From Bacillota bacterium (GTDB lineage Bacteria > Bacillota > UBA5301 > JASBVW01), in assembly GCA_029961005.1 (NCBI GenBank), contig JASBVW010000001.1, positions 1 through 34,986 of the forward strand: a stretch of DNA of 34,986 nucleotides, written 5' to 3'. Positions 1-7,714 of this stretch are shown here, piece after piece. The notes below the pieces were generated by a model. It was not told where the DNA came from. It did no database searches and worked only from the letters and a program-made list of their open reading frames with translations. Made by a program: the position numbers and the translations under genes. Numbering within the stretch: position 1 is the stretch's first letter; the number at the start of each line of letters is the position of its first letter.

Positions 1-112
1 AAAAACAAGATCCCAGAAAAGGACCAGGCTCCCCCTCTTCTTCGTTTTCGTCCCTTTTCTCTAAAACCCCTTACCTCTGCACAATCTGTGCTACTTTCTC
101 CCCGCTCGCCCT

Positions 113-190
113 CAAATCTCCAACATCCAACCTCTAACCTCTAACTTCCAATTTCCAACTTCTAACTTCTAACCTCCAACCTCCAATTTG
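113..190 (-). repeat. Degenerate 7-base tandem repeat at the lpxB-related gene's end
   Basis: From 121 to 190 the plus strand is ten consecutive heptamers of the form YAAYYTC (for example caacctc, taacttc, caatttc) with no break in period; on the minus strand this is GARRTTR. One weaker unit precedes it at 113-120. The left part is non-coding; the right part (169-190) encodes the last five residues and stop of the LpxB-related protein. A 12-base piece of the array recurs at 7568-7579 over the lpxI ribosome site. Positions 1-112 hold no gene; only a small GCACA/TGTGC hairpin was seen there. Confidence 0.85.
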
Positions 191-1416
191 GCGCAGATCT
201 CCTCCGCCACCCGCGCCGCACCGCCGGGCGGCCCCATGCGCGCCCGGCCCGCCTCCGCCATCTGACGGTAGACCACCGGGCTCTGCAGCACCTTCCACAG
301 CTCGGCAGCCATGCGCCGCGGATCGGGCTGGGGGACCAGGAGGAGGGCTTCTCCCAGCAGCTTCTTCTGCCTCTTGGCAAAGCGCTGGTTGTACTGGCGC
401 CCGGAGGTGACGCAGGCCACCACCGGCTTCCCCAAACCCGCCGCCTGTTCGTTGCCCGTCCCCGCCAGGCCCAGGACGGCGTCCGCCTGCCTTAAGACAT
501 CGCCAAACGGGCCTCTTACCACGGCGATGCGGGTTAGATCCCGATAGCTCAGCCAGACCGCGATCCCGTGCTGTTCTTCTTCGGGCGCGGGCGCCCGGGC
601 CAGCCAGCCCCGGGCCTCGACCGCCCTGGCCAAGCGCGCCGGGCTCAACCCGCTGGCCAGCGGCAGGAGAAAACGAGCCTGCCCCGAGACCAGGTCATCG
701 AACTTCCGGGCGGCTTCGGCCAGGAGGCAGGCGTTTTCATAGGCCTCCTGGCGGCTGCCGGGCAGGAGGGCAATGACGTAGGGCCGCTCCGGCGTCAGGT
801 AGCCCGACCCCCAGAGGGAAGCCCGGGTCTCCACCGGCTCCAGGCCAAAATTCTCCCCTGTGAACTGGAGGCAGTCCATCATCAGGTTGCCCACGTAGGT
901 GGCCCGGACCCCCCGCGCCGCCAGATCATCTGCGGTGTGCTGGTCCCGGGCAAAGACCTTCTCCGCGTGCCGGCGCATCAGGTCCACCTCCAGGTCGCTG
1001 TGCGGCGCGATGTAGCTCGACTTGGCCGTGGGAAGAAAGAAGAAGGGGCGCTTCAGGTAGCGGCCGTTGTACCAGACCAGGAGCACGTCGCCCAAACCCA
1101 CCACCAGGTCGTAGCCGGGAGCCAGGCGCCTTAATTGCCGCACCTGTTGCCGCACCAGGCAGAGTAGCCCCGCCCGCAGGTCCAGCCACAAATTATAGAA
1201 GCTGTTCAAGATAAACCCGCCGCTGGGCAGTTCCCGGCGCGGGCCCAGGATGGGAATCCCCGCCTTCTCATACGGCAAGCCCCGCCCCACCAGAGGAAAG
1301 GCCTCGACCGCCACCTCGGGGCAACGCCGGAGCAGGTGCTGCGCCAGGACGGCGCCCATCTCATCCTCGCCGTGGCCATTACTTAGGAACAGGACCCGTT
1401 TCTGCACTGCGGCCAT
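169..1416 (-). CDS. LpxB-related protein (cyanobacterial/Bacillota type)
   Basis: The 415-residue product starts KRVLFLSNGHGEDEMGAVLA and includes YDLVVGLGDVLLVWY, FFLPTAKSSYIAPHSDLE, LLPGSRQEAYENACLL and GLAGTGNEQAAGLGKPVVA. These are the marks of the 'lipid-A-disaccharide synthase-related' family known from cyanobacteria and some Bacillota, which lacks a proven reaction. The NGHGED motif replaces the LpxB N-terminal SAGETSGD. It is the third LpxB-like gene in the window. ATG at 1416 has GAGGAG four bases upstream. Oddly, its last codons (encoding LEVGG and the TAG stop) lie inside a seven-base tandem repeat, so the C-terminus seems to have been replaced or extended by repeat growth. Confidence 0.8.
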   Translation of the reverse strand: MAAVQKRVLFLSNGHGEDEMGAVLAQHLLRRCPEVAVEAFPLVGRGLPYEKAGIPILGPRRELPSGGFILNSFYNLWLDLRAGLLCLVRQQVRQLRRLAPGYDLVVGLGDVLLVWYNGRYLKRPFFFLPTAKSSYIAPHSDLEVDLMRRHAEKVFARDQHTADDLAARGVRATYVGNLMMDCLQFTGENFGLEPVETRASLWGSGYLTPERPYVIALLPGSRQEAYENACLLAEAARKFDDLVSGQARFLLPLASGLSPARLARAVEARGWLARAPAPEEEQHGIAVWLSYRDLTRIAVVRGPFGDVLRQADAVLGLAGTGNEQAAGLGKPVVACVTSGRQYNQRFAKRQKKLLGEALLLVPQPDPRRMAAELWKVLQSPVVYRQMAEAGRARMGPPGGAARVAEEICAKLEVGG

Positions 1417-1451
1417 CTTTCTCCTCTACTTCCACTTCCTCCACTCTTCTT

Positions 1452-2567
1452 TTAAGAACCGTTGCGGACCACCTCTCCCGGCCCAAACGTCGCGCCGGTA
1501 GCCACCTCGCTGTACGCTTCCACCACGCAGGTGTCGCTCAAGATCACCCCGGGGCTGAGCCGGGCGCCGGCGTGGAGCGAGCACTCGCTCCCCACTACGC
1601 AGTGGTCCAGGTGCGCCCCCGGTCCGATGAGGGTGTGCCCCCAAACCACGCTGGCCTCGATCACCGCCCCCTCCTCTACCCTGCACTGGGGGCCCAAGAC
1701 CACTTCCCCCCTGAGCCGGGCGCGGGGTCCGATTTCACACCCTTCGCCGATCACCGCCCGCCCTTCGATGCAGGCCGTAGGGTGAACGCGCGCCCCCTCG
1801 CCTACGACCACCGGCCGTTCCGCCGTCGGCAGGACCACGCCCGGCGTGTAGAGGCGCACCTTGCCCTGCAGCAGGTCGTAATGGGCGAGGCGATACTGCT
1901 GCAGGGTACCGATGTCGCACCAGTACCCGCTCATCCGGTAGCCGTAAAAAGGCGCCCCCTCCTCGGCCAGCCGGGGAAAGAGGTCGCGGCCGAAGTCGTA
2001 AAAGGTATCGGGCGGAATCAAGTCCAGCACCTCCGGCTCAAAGATGTAGATGCCGGTGTTGGCCAGCCGGCTCTGGGCTTCCTCCCGCTTCGGTTTCTCC
2101 TGAAAGCCCAGGATCCGCCCCTCCTGGTTGCAGACCACCACTCCGAAGTGGGTCGTATCCTCCACCTCTTTTAAGGCGATGGTCGCCAGCGCTCGCCGCT
2201 GGCGGTGGAATTCCAACATCTCCCCCAGATCTATGTCCGTCAAGGCATCGCCTGAAATGACCAGAAAGGTTGCGCCCCCCAAAAAATCCTTCAGCCGACG
2301 CACGCCGCCGGCGGTACCCAGGAGCTCCTTCTCGCGCGAATAGCGCAACTCAATGCCCCATCCGTGCCCGTCCCCGAAGTAGCCTTCGATTTCTTCCGGT
2401 TTATACCAGAGGTTGGCCGCTACTTCCCTGACGCCGTGGTGCAAAAGGAGGTAAATAATGTGCTCCATCGCCGGCCGGTTGACGAGAGGAACCATGGGTT
2501 TGGGAATATTCGAGGTCAAAGGTTCCAGGCGGGAGCCCACCCCCGCCGCCAAAATCATGGCCCTCAC
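1452..2567 (-). CDS. Nucleotide-sugar pyrophosphorylase with beta-helix tail
   Basis: The product has 371 residues. The N-terminal nucleotidyltransferase domain opens with MILAAGVGSRLEPLTSNIPKPMVPLV, the GxGxRLxPLTxxxPKP signature (in parts), and has a metal-binding Asp in SGDALTDIDL. Residues about 250-365 are hexapeptide repeats of a left-handed beta-helix (VVGEGARVHPTACIEGRAVIG). This architecture is that of mannose-1-phosphate guanylyltransferase/GlmU-like enzymes that make NDP-sugars. The sugar is not determined; a precursor for an LPS core or surface glycan is likely given the operon. GTG at 2567 sits four bases after the msbA stop, with AGGGGTG as ribosome site; an ATG three codons in is possible. 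Confidence 0.85.
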   Translation of the reverse strand: MRAMILAAGVGSRLEPLTSNIPKPMVPLVNRPAMEHIIYLLLHHGVREVAANLWYKPEEIEGYFGDGHGWGIELRYSREKELLGTAGGVRRLKDFLGGATFLVISGDALTDIDLGEMLEFHRQRRALATIALKEVEDTTHFGVVVCNQEGRILGFQEKPKREEAQSRLANTGIYIFEPEVLDLIPPDTFYDFGRDLFPRLAEEGAPFYGYRMSGYWCDIGTLQQYRLAHYDLLQGKVRLYTPGVVLPTAERPVVVGEGARVHPTACIEGRAVIGEGCEIGPRARLRGEVVLGPQCRVEEGAVIEASVVWGHTLIGPGAHLDHCVVGSECSLHAGARLSPGVILSDTCVVEAYSEVATGATFGPGEVVRNGS

Positions 2568-2570
2568 TCA

Positions 2571-4343
2571 TCACACCCCTTTCGTCGCGCTGTGAAATTG
2601 CAGTTCGTGGAGGCGGTAGTACGCCCCTTTGCGCGCCAGCAGTTCCTCATGCTTCCCTTCCTCCACAATCCGGCCTCCCTCGATCACGATGATGCGGTGA
2701 GCCCTCCGGATCGTAGAGAATCGGTGCGCTATGACAAAGGTGGTCCTCCCTTCCATCAGGTGCTCCAGCGCCTCTTGCACCAACTGCTCGGACTCGGGAT
2801 CCAGGGCCGAGGTAGCCTCGTCCAGGATGAGGATCCGCGGGTCGCGCAGGAGGGCGCGGGCGATGGCAATGCGCTGCCTTTGCCCCCCGGAAAGGCTAAT
2901 GCCGGCCTCGCTGACCCGAGTTTCATACCCCTCCGGCAGCGCCATGATGAAGTCGTGGGCGTTGGCCATGCGGGCCGCCGCTTTAATCTCCTCCTCGGTG
3001 GCGTCCGGCCGCCCGTAGGCAATATTTTCCCGCACCGTAAGGCCGAAGAGGACCGTCTCCTGCGGCACTAGGCCAATCTGGGCGCGCAGCGTGCGCAACC
3101 GCACCCGCCGGATGTCAAAGCCGTCGATCTCGATCCAGCCCTCCGTGGGGTCGTAAAAGCGCGGAATGAGGTTGACCAGTGTGGTCTTGCCCGCCCCGCT
3201 GGGCCCCACCAGGGCCACCACCTCGCCGGGCTCCACCGTCAGGTTGATGCCCTCCAGTACGGGCCGCCCCGGCTCGTAGGCAAACCCCACCTGGTGGAAG
3301 ACCACCTTCCCTTTAATCCGCGGCAGGGGAACCGCCCCGGGGAGGTCGTTCAGGTCCGGCTCTGTGTCCAGAAGGGCAAAGATGCGATCTGCCGCTCCCA
3401 AGGCCTGGTGGACCAGGGCATAAGCCCCGCTCAGGCCGGTGACGGGCGAGGCCACCGCCGCCAGGTACCCCAGGAAGGCCATCATTCCGCCCAGGGTCAA
3501 CCTCCCCTCCAGCACTTCGTGCCCCCCGTACCACAGCACCAAGGCCGTACCCACGATAAAGAGCAGGTCGACCAGGGGCACGATGGTGGCCGTGATTTGC
3601 ACCGACTTCATGGAAGCCGCAAAGTTAGCCTCGTTCTGCTGGGCAAACCTCTTGCGCTCGTGCTCCTCCATGGTAAAAGCCTTGACGATCCGGATACCGC
3701 TCAAAGTCTCCTGCAACACGGTGGTAAGGTCGGCCACCCGCTCCTGGAGCGCCCGGGTCACGGCGCGAATCTCTTTCCCGGCCCGGTTGACCGCGTAGGC
3801 GATGGCGGGGAAGACCACCAGGGTCAGCAGGGCCAAGCGCCAGTGGAGGACGAAGATGGCCACCAACGCCCCGCTCATGAGCAAAAGCTGCTGGGCCAGG
3901 GGCGCGACACCGTTCGTCACGCTGTTTTGGATGAGGGCGGTGTCGCTGGTGATGCGGGCAATCATCTCTCCCGTGTGGCGCCGCTCGTAAAAGGAGAGGG
4001 AATGCCGCTGCAGGTGCTGATAAATCTCGTTGCGGAGGTCCACCACCATCCTTTGGCCTACGTAGGCCATCAGGTACGCCTGGCCGTAGAGGAAGAGCCC
4101 CCGGACTAGGAAGAGGAACACCAGCGCTACTGCAAGGATATTCAGCATGAAGGCGCTCTTTTCCTCCCCGAGGACCCGATCCACCAGTTCCCGCCCCACC
4201 AGCATGGGCATGTAGAGATTGACCAGGGAGACCACCACCACGCACAAAAAGCCCAAAAGCACTTCCCGCCAGTAAGGCTTGGCGTAGCGCAACAGTCTCC
4301 AGCCGGTGCTCAGTTGTCTGCGGCTCCGCCGTTCTCCGTCCAT
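2571..4343 (-). CDS. msbA: MsbA-type lipid flippase ABC transporter
   Basis: The 590-residue product is a half-transporter of exporter type. Six membrane segments lie in residues 25-300, then an ATPase domain with Walker A GPSGAGKT at 380-387, signature LSGGQ at 484-488, Walker B ILILDE at 504-509 and switch His540. MsbA homodimers flip core-lipid A across the inner membrane. Sequence alone cannot fully separate MsbA from other lipid or drug exporters, but the operon position directly after lpxB and an LpxB-like gene makes lipid A the likely substrate. The ATG at 4343 has GGAGGAGAG upstream. LpxK, which often follows msbA, is not next; a sugar nucleotidyltransferase is instead. Confidence 0.85.
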   Translation of the reverse strand: MDGERRSRRQLSTGWRLLRYAKPYWREVLLGFLCVVVVSLVNLYMPMLVGRELVDRVLGEEKSAFMLNILAVALVFLFLVRGLFLYGQAYLMAYVGQRMVVDLRNEIYQHLQRHSLSFYERRHTGEMIARITSDTALIQNSVTNGVAPLAQQLLLMSGALVAIFVLHWRLALLTLVVFPAIAYAVNRAGKEIRAVTRALQERVADLTTVLQETLSGIRIVKAFTMEEHERKRFAQQNEANFAASMKSVQITATIVPLVDLLFIVGTALVLWYGGHEVLEGRLTLGGMMAFLGYLAAVASPVTGLSGAYALVHQALGAADRIFALLDTEPDLNDLPGAVPLPRIKGKVVFHQVGFAYEPGRPVLEGINLTVEPGEVVALVGPSGAGKTTLVNLIPRFYDPTEGWIEIDGFDIRRVRLRTLRAQIGLVPQETVLFGLTVRENIAYGRPDATEEEIKAAARMANAHDFIMALPEGYETRVSEAGISLSGGQRQRIAIARALLRDPRILILDEATSALDPESEQLVQEALEHLMEGRTTFVIAHRFSTIRRAHRIIVIEGGRIVEEGKHEELLARKGAYYRLHELQFHSATKGV

Positions 4344-5614
4344 CTCGCTCTCTCCTCCAGGACCTCCCGCACCGCCTCCACCAGGCGTCGGGCTGCTCCC
4401 GGCTCCCCCGCCAGGGAGCGCAGCTCCGCCGAAAGGCGGGCCCTCTCCTCGGCGTCAGCCAGGAGGGCCAGGGCCGCCTCGGCCACCTCTTCCGGGGTTA
4501 AAACCCCTTTCAGCTCGGGGACCAGCATCCGCCCCGCCAGCCGATTGGGCCAGGAGACAAAGGACATCCGGCGCGCCAGGGCTAAGACCGCCCGGCGCTT
4601 CAGCCATCTCCCGAGCCCCGGCAGGCGCCCTACGTACTCTAAAATGCCCTCCACCGGGATCTCCTCCGGCTTGTTCAGGGGCAAAAGGACGAGCATGGGC
4701 AACCCCGCCACCGCCATCTCTAGGGTATTGGTACCCGGAACAGTCAGAGCCAGGTGGGCCTCCGCCATCAGGTCGTATTGCAGCCCTTGCAGAGCCCACC
4801 AGAGCGGCCCGGCCTGGCCGGCCGGATGCAGCCGCCACGCCCGCACCCCGGGTCCCCAGGTTTCCCAGGGGCCGGAGACCTCTGCGGCTTCGCCGGGCGC
4901 TCCCCCGGTCTCCGGCCGGGGCCGGCCCAGGGCTTGAAGGAACTCCTCCGCCCGGAGAAAAGGCGAAAGGCTCCAGATGATCTCCACCTCGGGGCGAGCT
5001 GCGGCCAGAAGCTGTGCCACCCGCACAAAAAAAGCCGCCAAGTACCGAAACTCCACCGGGCGACTGCCCGGGAGGATCAGGAGGCGCGGCCCCGGCCCCA
5101 GCCCCAACACCTGCGCCACCTCACCGGGAGGGCGGGTAGGCTGGACGGCCTCTCGGATCAGGTTGCCGATCACCTTGACCCGTTCCGGCGGCACGCCCCG
5201 CCGGAGCACCAGCTCCTGCACCTGGCGGTTGGGGACCAAAAAACAGGCAAAAGAGCGCCGCCAGTGGACCTGCCCTTCCGTATACGCCAGCACGGGCCAG
5301 TGCAGCCGGCGGCCCAGCAGCACGGCGTGGGCCAGGTCTCCTCCCAGGAAGAGGACTACGCCGCGCCGGTCCGGGACAAAGCCGGCCGGGCGGCGCCCCA
5401 GCAAGGCCAGGCGCAGGTAATCCCTGTTGCCCCACACCAGGTCCACTCCGGGCAGGGAGGCTACCACTTCCTCTTCCCTGCCGCTGGCAAAGGCACAGGG
5501 GGGAAGGACCACAATGCGCCGGGCTCGCGGGAGTTGGCAGCTGAGCTCGCGCAGCACCGGCCTCAACCAGCCCGCTACTTCCCCCGGGCTATTGACCGTA
5601 ATCAGGACGTCCAT
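4310..5614 (-). CDS. LpxB-like GT-B glycosyltransferase (function unknown)
   Basis: The 434-residue product starts DVLITVNSPGEVAGWLRPVL, followed by FLGGDLAHAVLLGRRL, LLILPGSRPVEFR and TVPGTNTLEMAVAGLPMLV, in the order seen in LpxB-type GT-B enzymes. The N-terminal GETSGD of LpxB is replaced by NSPGEVAGW, so substrate binding differs. A 40-residue Gly/Pro-rich insertion near 240-290 is unusual. Its start overlaps lpxB by 26 bases with GGGAGG upstream, and its end overlaps msbA by 34, so it is locked into the lipid A operon. It could glycosylate lipid A or a related envelope lipid before MsbA flips it. The exact reaction cannot be read from sequence. Confidence 0.75.
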   Translation of the reverse strand: MDVLITVNSPGEVAGWLRPVLRELSCQLPRARRIVVLPPCAFASGREEEVVASLPGVDLVWGNRDYLRLALLGRRPAGFVPDRRGVVLFLGGDLAHAVLLGRRLHWPVLAYTEGQVHWRRSFACFLVPNRQVQELVLRRGVPPERVKVIGNLIREAVQPTRPPGEVAQVLGLGPGPRLLILPGSRPVEFRYLAAFFVRVAQLLAAARPEVEIIWSLSPFLRAEEFLQALGRPRPETGGAPGEAAEVSGPWETWGPGVRAWRLHPAGQAGPLWWALQGLQYDLMAEAHLALTVPGTNTLEMAVAGLPMLVLLPLNKPEEIPVEGILEYVGRLPGLGRWLKRRAVLALARRMSFVSWPNRLAGRMLVPELKGVLTPEEVAEAALALLADAEERARLSAELRSLAGEPGAARRLVEAVREVLEERARWTENGGAADN

Positions 5615-6767
5615 TGGCAGACCTCCCCCGGGCCACCGCCACCACCAATTTGGCCGCCCGACGAACCGCGCCAGGTTGTCCCAGGAGCTCTACCACCCGG
5701 TGCAGCCTCTCCCTCATCTCCTCCCGCAGCGGCGGGGAATCCAGCAAGGCGAGGGCTTCGGCCGCGATGCGTTCGGGCGTGGCCTGGCGCTGAATCAGCT
5801 CCGGAACCACCCGCCACCCCGCCACGATATTAGGCAGGGCGATGTAAGGTACGCGCACCAAAAGCCGCGCCAAAAGGTAGGTGGGCCAGGAAAGGCGGTA
5901 GACCACCACCATGGGCGTCCCCAGGCAGGTCGCTTCCAGAGTGGCCGTGCCGGAAGCCACCAGGATCAGGTCGCAAGCGGCCATGACCTCGTAGGTCCGC
6001 CCCTGCACCACCCGCACCGGCAAGTCCGCCCGGCGGCGCAGGTAGGGCTCCACCTGCTCCGGGGTGATGCTGCTGGCCAGGGGCAGAAGAAAGGCCGCAG
6101 CGGGATAGCGCCTCCGGATGCGCTCGGCCGCCCCCAAAAGAGGCGGAAGGAGGAACTCAATCTCCTGCCTCCGGCTGCCCGGCAAGAGCCCCACCACCGG
6201 GGACGATTCTCCCGCCAGCTCTCGGCGCAGCTCCTCTCGCCCCTTCTCCACGCGCACTATATCCAGGAGGGGATGGCCGATAAAGTTCACCTCCGCCCCC
6301 GCCTGGCGATAAACCTCGGCTTCAAAGGGGAAGACGGCCGCCACCAGGGCCACGGAGCGGGCCACCTGCAAGGCCCGGCCGCGCCCCCAGGCCCAGGCCG
6401 AGGGGCTAAAGTAGTAAACTACCGGGACGCCCATCTTCTTCGCCGCCTCGGCCAAGCGGAGGTGAAAACCGGGAAAGTCGATCACCACCAGCACATCGGG
6501 GCGGTTCTGGGCCAGGGCCCTTTCCAGGAGCGCCAAAGCGGACTTTAAGGCCCTGTAGCTGCGCAGGGCCTCCCAGAAACCAACCGTGCTGAGAGACGTC
6601 GGATCGAAGAGCAGTTCCACCCCTGCCTGCCGCATCTGCGGCCCGCCCATGCCAAAGAGTTGCACCTCCGGCACCAACTCCCGCAGGGCGCGGGCCAGAT
6701 AGGCGCCGTGCAGGTCGCCCGAGGTCTCGCCGGCTGAGATCATGATGTGCAGAGCCCGGTTGTTCAT
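5589..6767 (-). CDS. lpxB: Lipid-A-disaccharide synthase LpxB
   Basis: The product has 392 residues, starting MNNRALHIMISAGETSGDLHG (in parts), the LpxB N-terminal signature. Other family marks are GMGGPQMRQAGVELLFD, PDVLVVIDFPGFHLRLAE, VVYYFSPSAWAWGRGRA, LLPGSRRQEIEFLLP and SGTATLEATCLGTPMVVVYR. LpxB (GT19) joins lipid X and UDP-diacylglucosamine to form the tetra-acyl disaccharide on the inner face of the inner membrane. ATG at 6767 overlaps the lpxI TGA by four bases. The C-terminus overlaps the next gene by 26 bases. This is the only one of three LpxB-like proteins here that carries the full catalytic pattern. Confidence 0.96.
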   Translation of the reverse strand: MNNRALHIMISAGETSGDLHGAYLARALRELVPEVQLFGMGGPQMRQAGVELLFDPTSLSTVGFWEALRSYRALKSALALLERALAQNRPDVLVVIDFPGFHLRLAEAAKKMGVPVVYYFSPSAWAWGRGRALQVARSVALVAAVFPFEAEVYRQAGAEVNFIGHPLLDIVRVEKGREELRRELAGESSPVVGLLPGSRRQEIEFLLPPLLGAAERIRRRYPAAAFLLPLASSITPEQVEPYLRRRADLPVRVVQGRTYEVMAACDLILVASGTATLEATCLGTPMVVVYRLSWPTYLLARLLVRVPYIALPNIVAGWRVVPELIQRQATPERIAAEALALLDSPPLREEMRERLHRVVELLGQPGAVRRAAKLVVAVARGRSANGRPDYGQ

Positions 6768-7564
6768 AAGGCTTCCACCGCTATCCCCGCCTCGTCTGCA
6801 CACCGCAGGGTCTCTTCGCGGTCCAGCAAAAAGGTCTTTCCAGCCTCGATACCCAGAGCGGAGGCGCCCACCTCGATCATCGTCCGAATGGTGGAGAGCC
6901 CTACGGTGGGGATGTCAAAGCGGAGGTCCTGGTTGGGCTTGCTGACCTTCACCACCACCGCGCCGCCCCGCCCCAGGGTGCCGCCCCGCCGGATAGCGGC
7001 GTCCGTGCCTTCGATGGCCTCCACGGCGAGGACGGCCTTCTCTTTGACCACCACGGTCTGCCCGATATCCAACCCTGCTACGGCCTTGGCTCGCTCAAAG
7101 CCAAAGCGCATGTCCTCCCGCTCCCGCAGGTCGGGGGAGCGGCGGGAGAGGACCCCGGCCCCCGGCAGCAAGGAGCCGATGAGCAGGGTCTGCTGGTGCA
7201 CCCGCAACCCTTCCCGCTCGAACTCCTCCACCAGCGCCCGGAGCAGGGAATCGTCGTTGCGGTCGGAGATCCGTTCTAAAAGGCGCTGAAAGCGCCAGTC
7301 CAGCTCCTGGCCCTGATAGAGCAGCTCTTTACTCACTTTGCCTACCAGGACCAGGTCGGCCGCGCCGGCATCCTGCAGCGTCCGGATAATCCGGTCCAAG
7401 AAGCCGGCCGGCAGGGAGTAGAGTTCGTCAGCCACCCGCGCCAGCTCCGGATCGGGATGGGGGGCCAGATTGACTACTACCGTGCGCAGCCCTTGCTCCC
7501 GCGCCGCGCGCCCAAAGGCCACGGGAAGGCGCCCCGCCCCCGCTACGATGCCAATGGTCTCCAC
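6764..7564 (-). CDS. lpxI: UDP-2,3-diacylglucosamine pyrophosphatase LpxI
   Basis: The 266-residue product matches the LpxI (DUF1009) family. It has the N-terminal IGIVAGAGRLPVAFGRAA, a middle LVGKVSKELLYQGQELDWRF, and the C-terminal half with ERAKAVAGLDIGQTVVVKE, VEAIEGTDAAIRRG and a KPNQDLRFDIPTVG stretch. It hydrolyses UDP-diacylglucosamine to lipid X and UMP, replacing LpxH, which is the usual choice in alpha-proteobacteria and diderm Bacillota. GTG at 7564 has GGAGG seven bases upstream, lying in a copy of the heptamer tract found at 113-190. Its stop overlaps the lpxB start as ATGA, so the two are translationally coupled. It is preceded by a terminator-like element. Confidence 0.94.
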   Translation of the reverse strand: METIGIVAGAGRLPVAFGRAAREQGLRTVVVNLAPHPDPELARVADELYSLPAGFLDRIIRTLQDAGAADLVLVGKVSKELLYQGQELDWRFQRLLERISDRNDDSLLRALVEEFEREGLRVHQQTLLIGSLLPGAGVLSRRSPDLREREDMRFGFERAKAVAGLDIGQTVVVKEKAVLAVEAIEGTDAAIRRGGTLGRGGAVVVKVSKPNQDLRFDIPTVGLSTIRTMIEVGASALGIEAGKTFLLDREETLRCADEAGIAVEAL

Positions 7565-7580
7565 TCTCCAACCTCCAATG

Positions 7581-7630
7581 AAAAGAAAGAGCCGCCGGCG
7601 GTCTCCGGAGGCCGCCCTCCCCTTCGGCTC
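7581..7630 (-). terminator. Intrinsic terminator or attenuator before lpxI
   Basis: On the minus strand GAGCCG (7630-7625) pairs with CGGCTC (7594-7589), with an inner GGCGG/CCGCC stem (7616-7612 with 7601-7597). It is followed directly by TTTCTTTT (7588-7581). The lpxI ribosome site GGAGG starts only a few bases beyond, and no promoter fits in between. So lpxI and lpxB should depend on read-through or on controlled antitermination. Confidence 0.7.
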
Positions 7631-7649
7631 TCCCTACCCTATACACTTG

Positions 7650-7697
7650 ACAGCCCGCCGTTCGAAGATACACTTCTTCTTCGACACCGCGGGCTGT
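7650..7697 (-). repeat. Large hairpin with internal direct repeat between lpxA and lpxI
   Basis: Nine perfect pairs (ACAGCCCGC at 7650-7658 with GCGGGCTGT at 7689-7697) enclose an inner stem CGAAGA/TCTTCG (7663-7668 with 7678-7683). No U-tract follows on the minus strand. The octamer AAGTGTAT (minus strand) occurs in the loop (7675-7668) and again just after the hairpin (7648-7641). Placed 20 bases upstream of a terminator and in front of lpxI, it could be a protein-binding or antiterminator element, or protect the lpxA message end. Confidence 0.5.
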
Positions 7698-7714
7698 TCC
7701 CCTTTCCCTGAGCC

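Noticed and set aside
7635..7670. Plus-strand promoter TTGACA with TACACT between lpxI and lpxA
   Set aside because: It would point into antisense of lpxA with no gene to serve, and TTGACA is part of the hairpin arm region.
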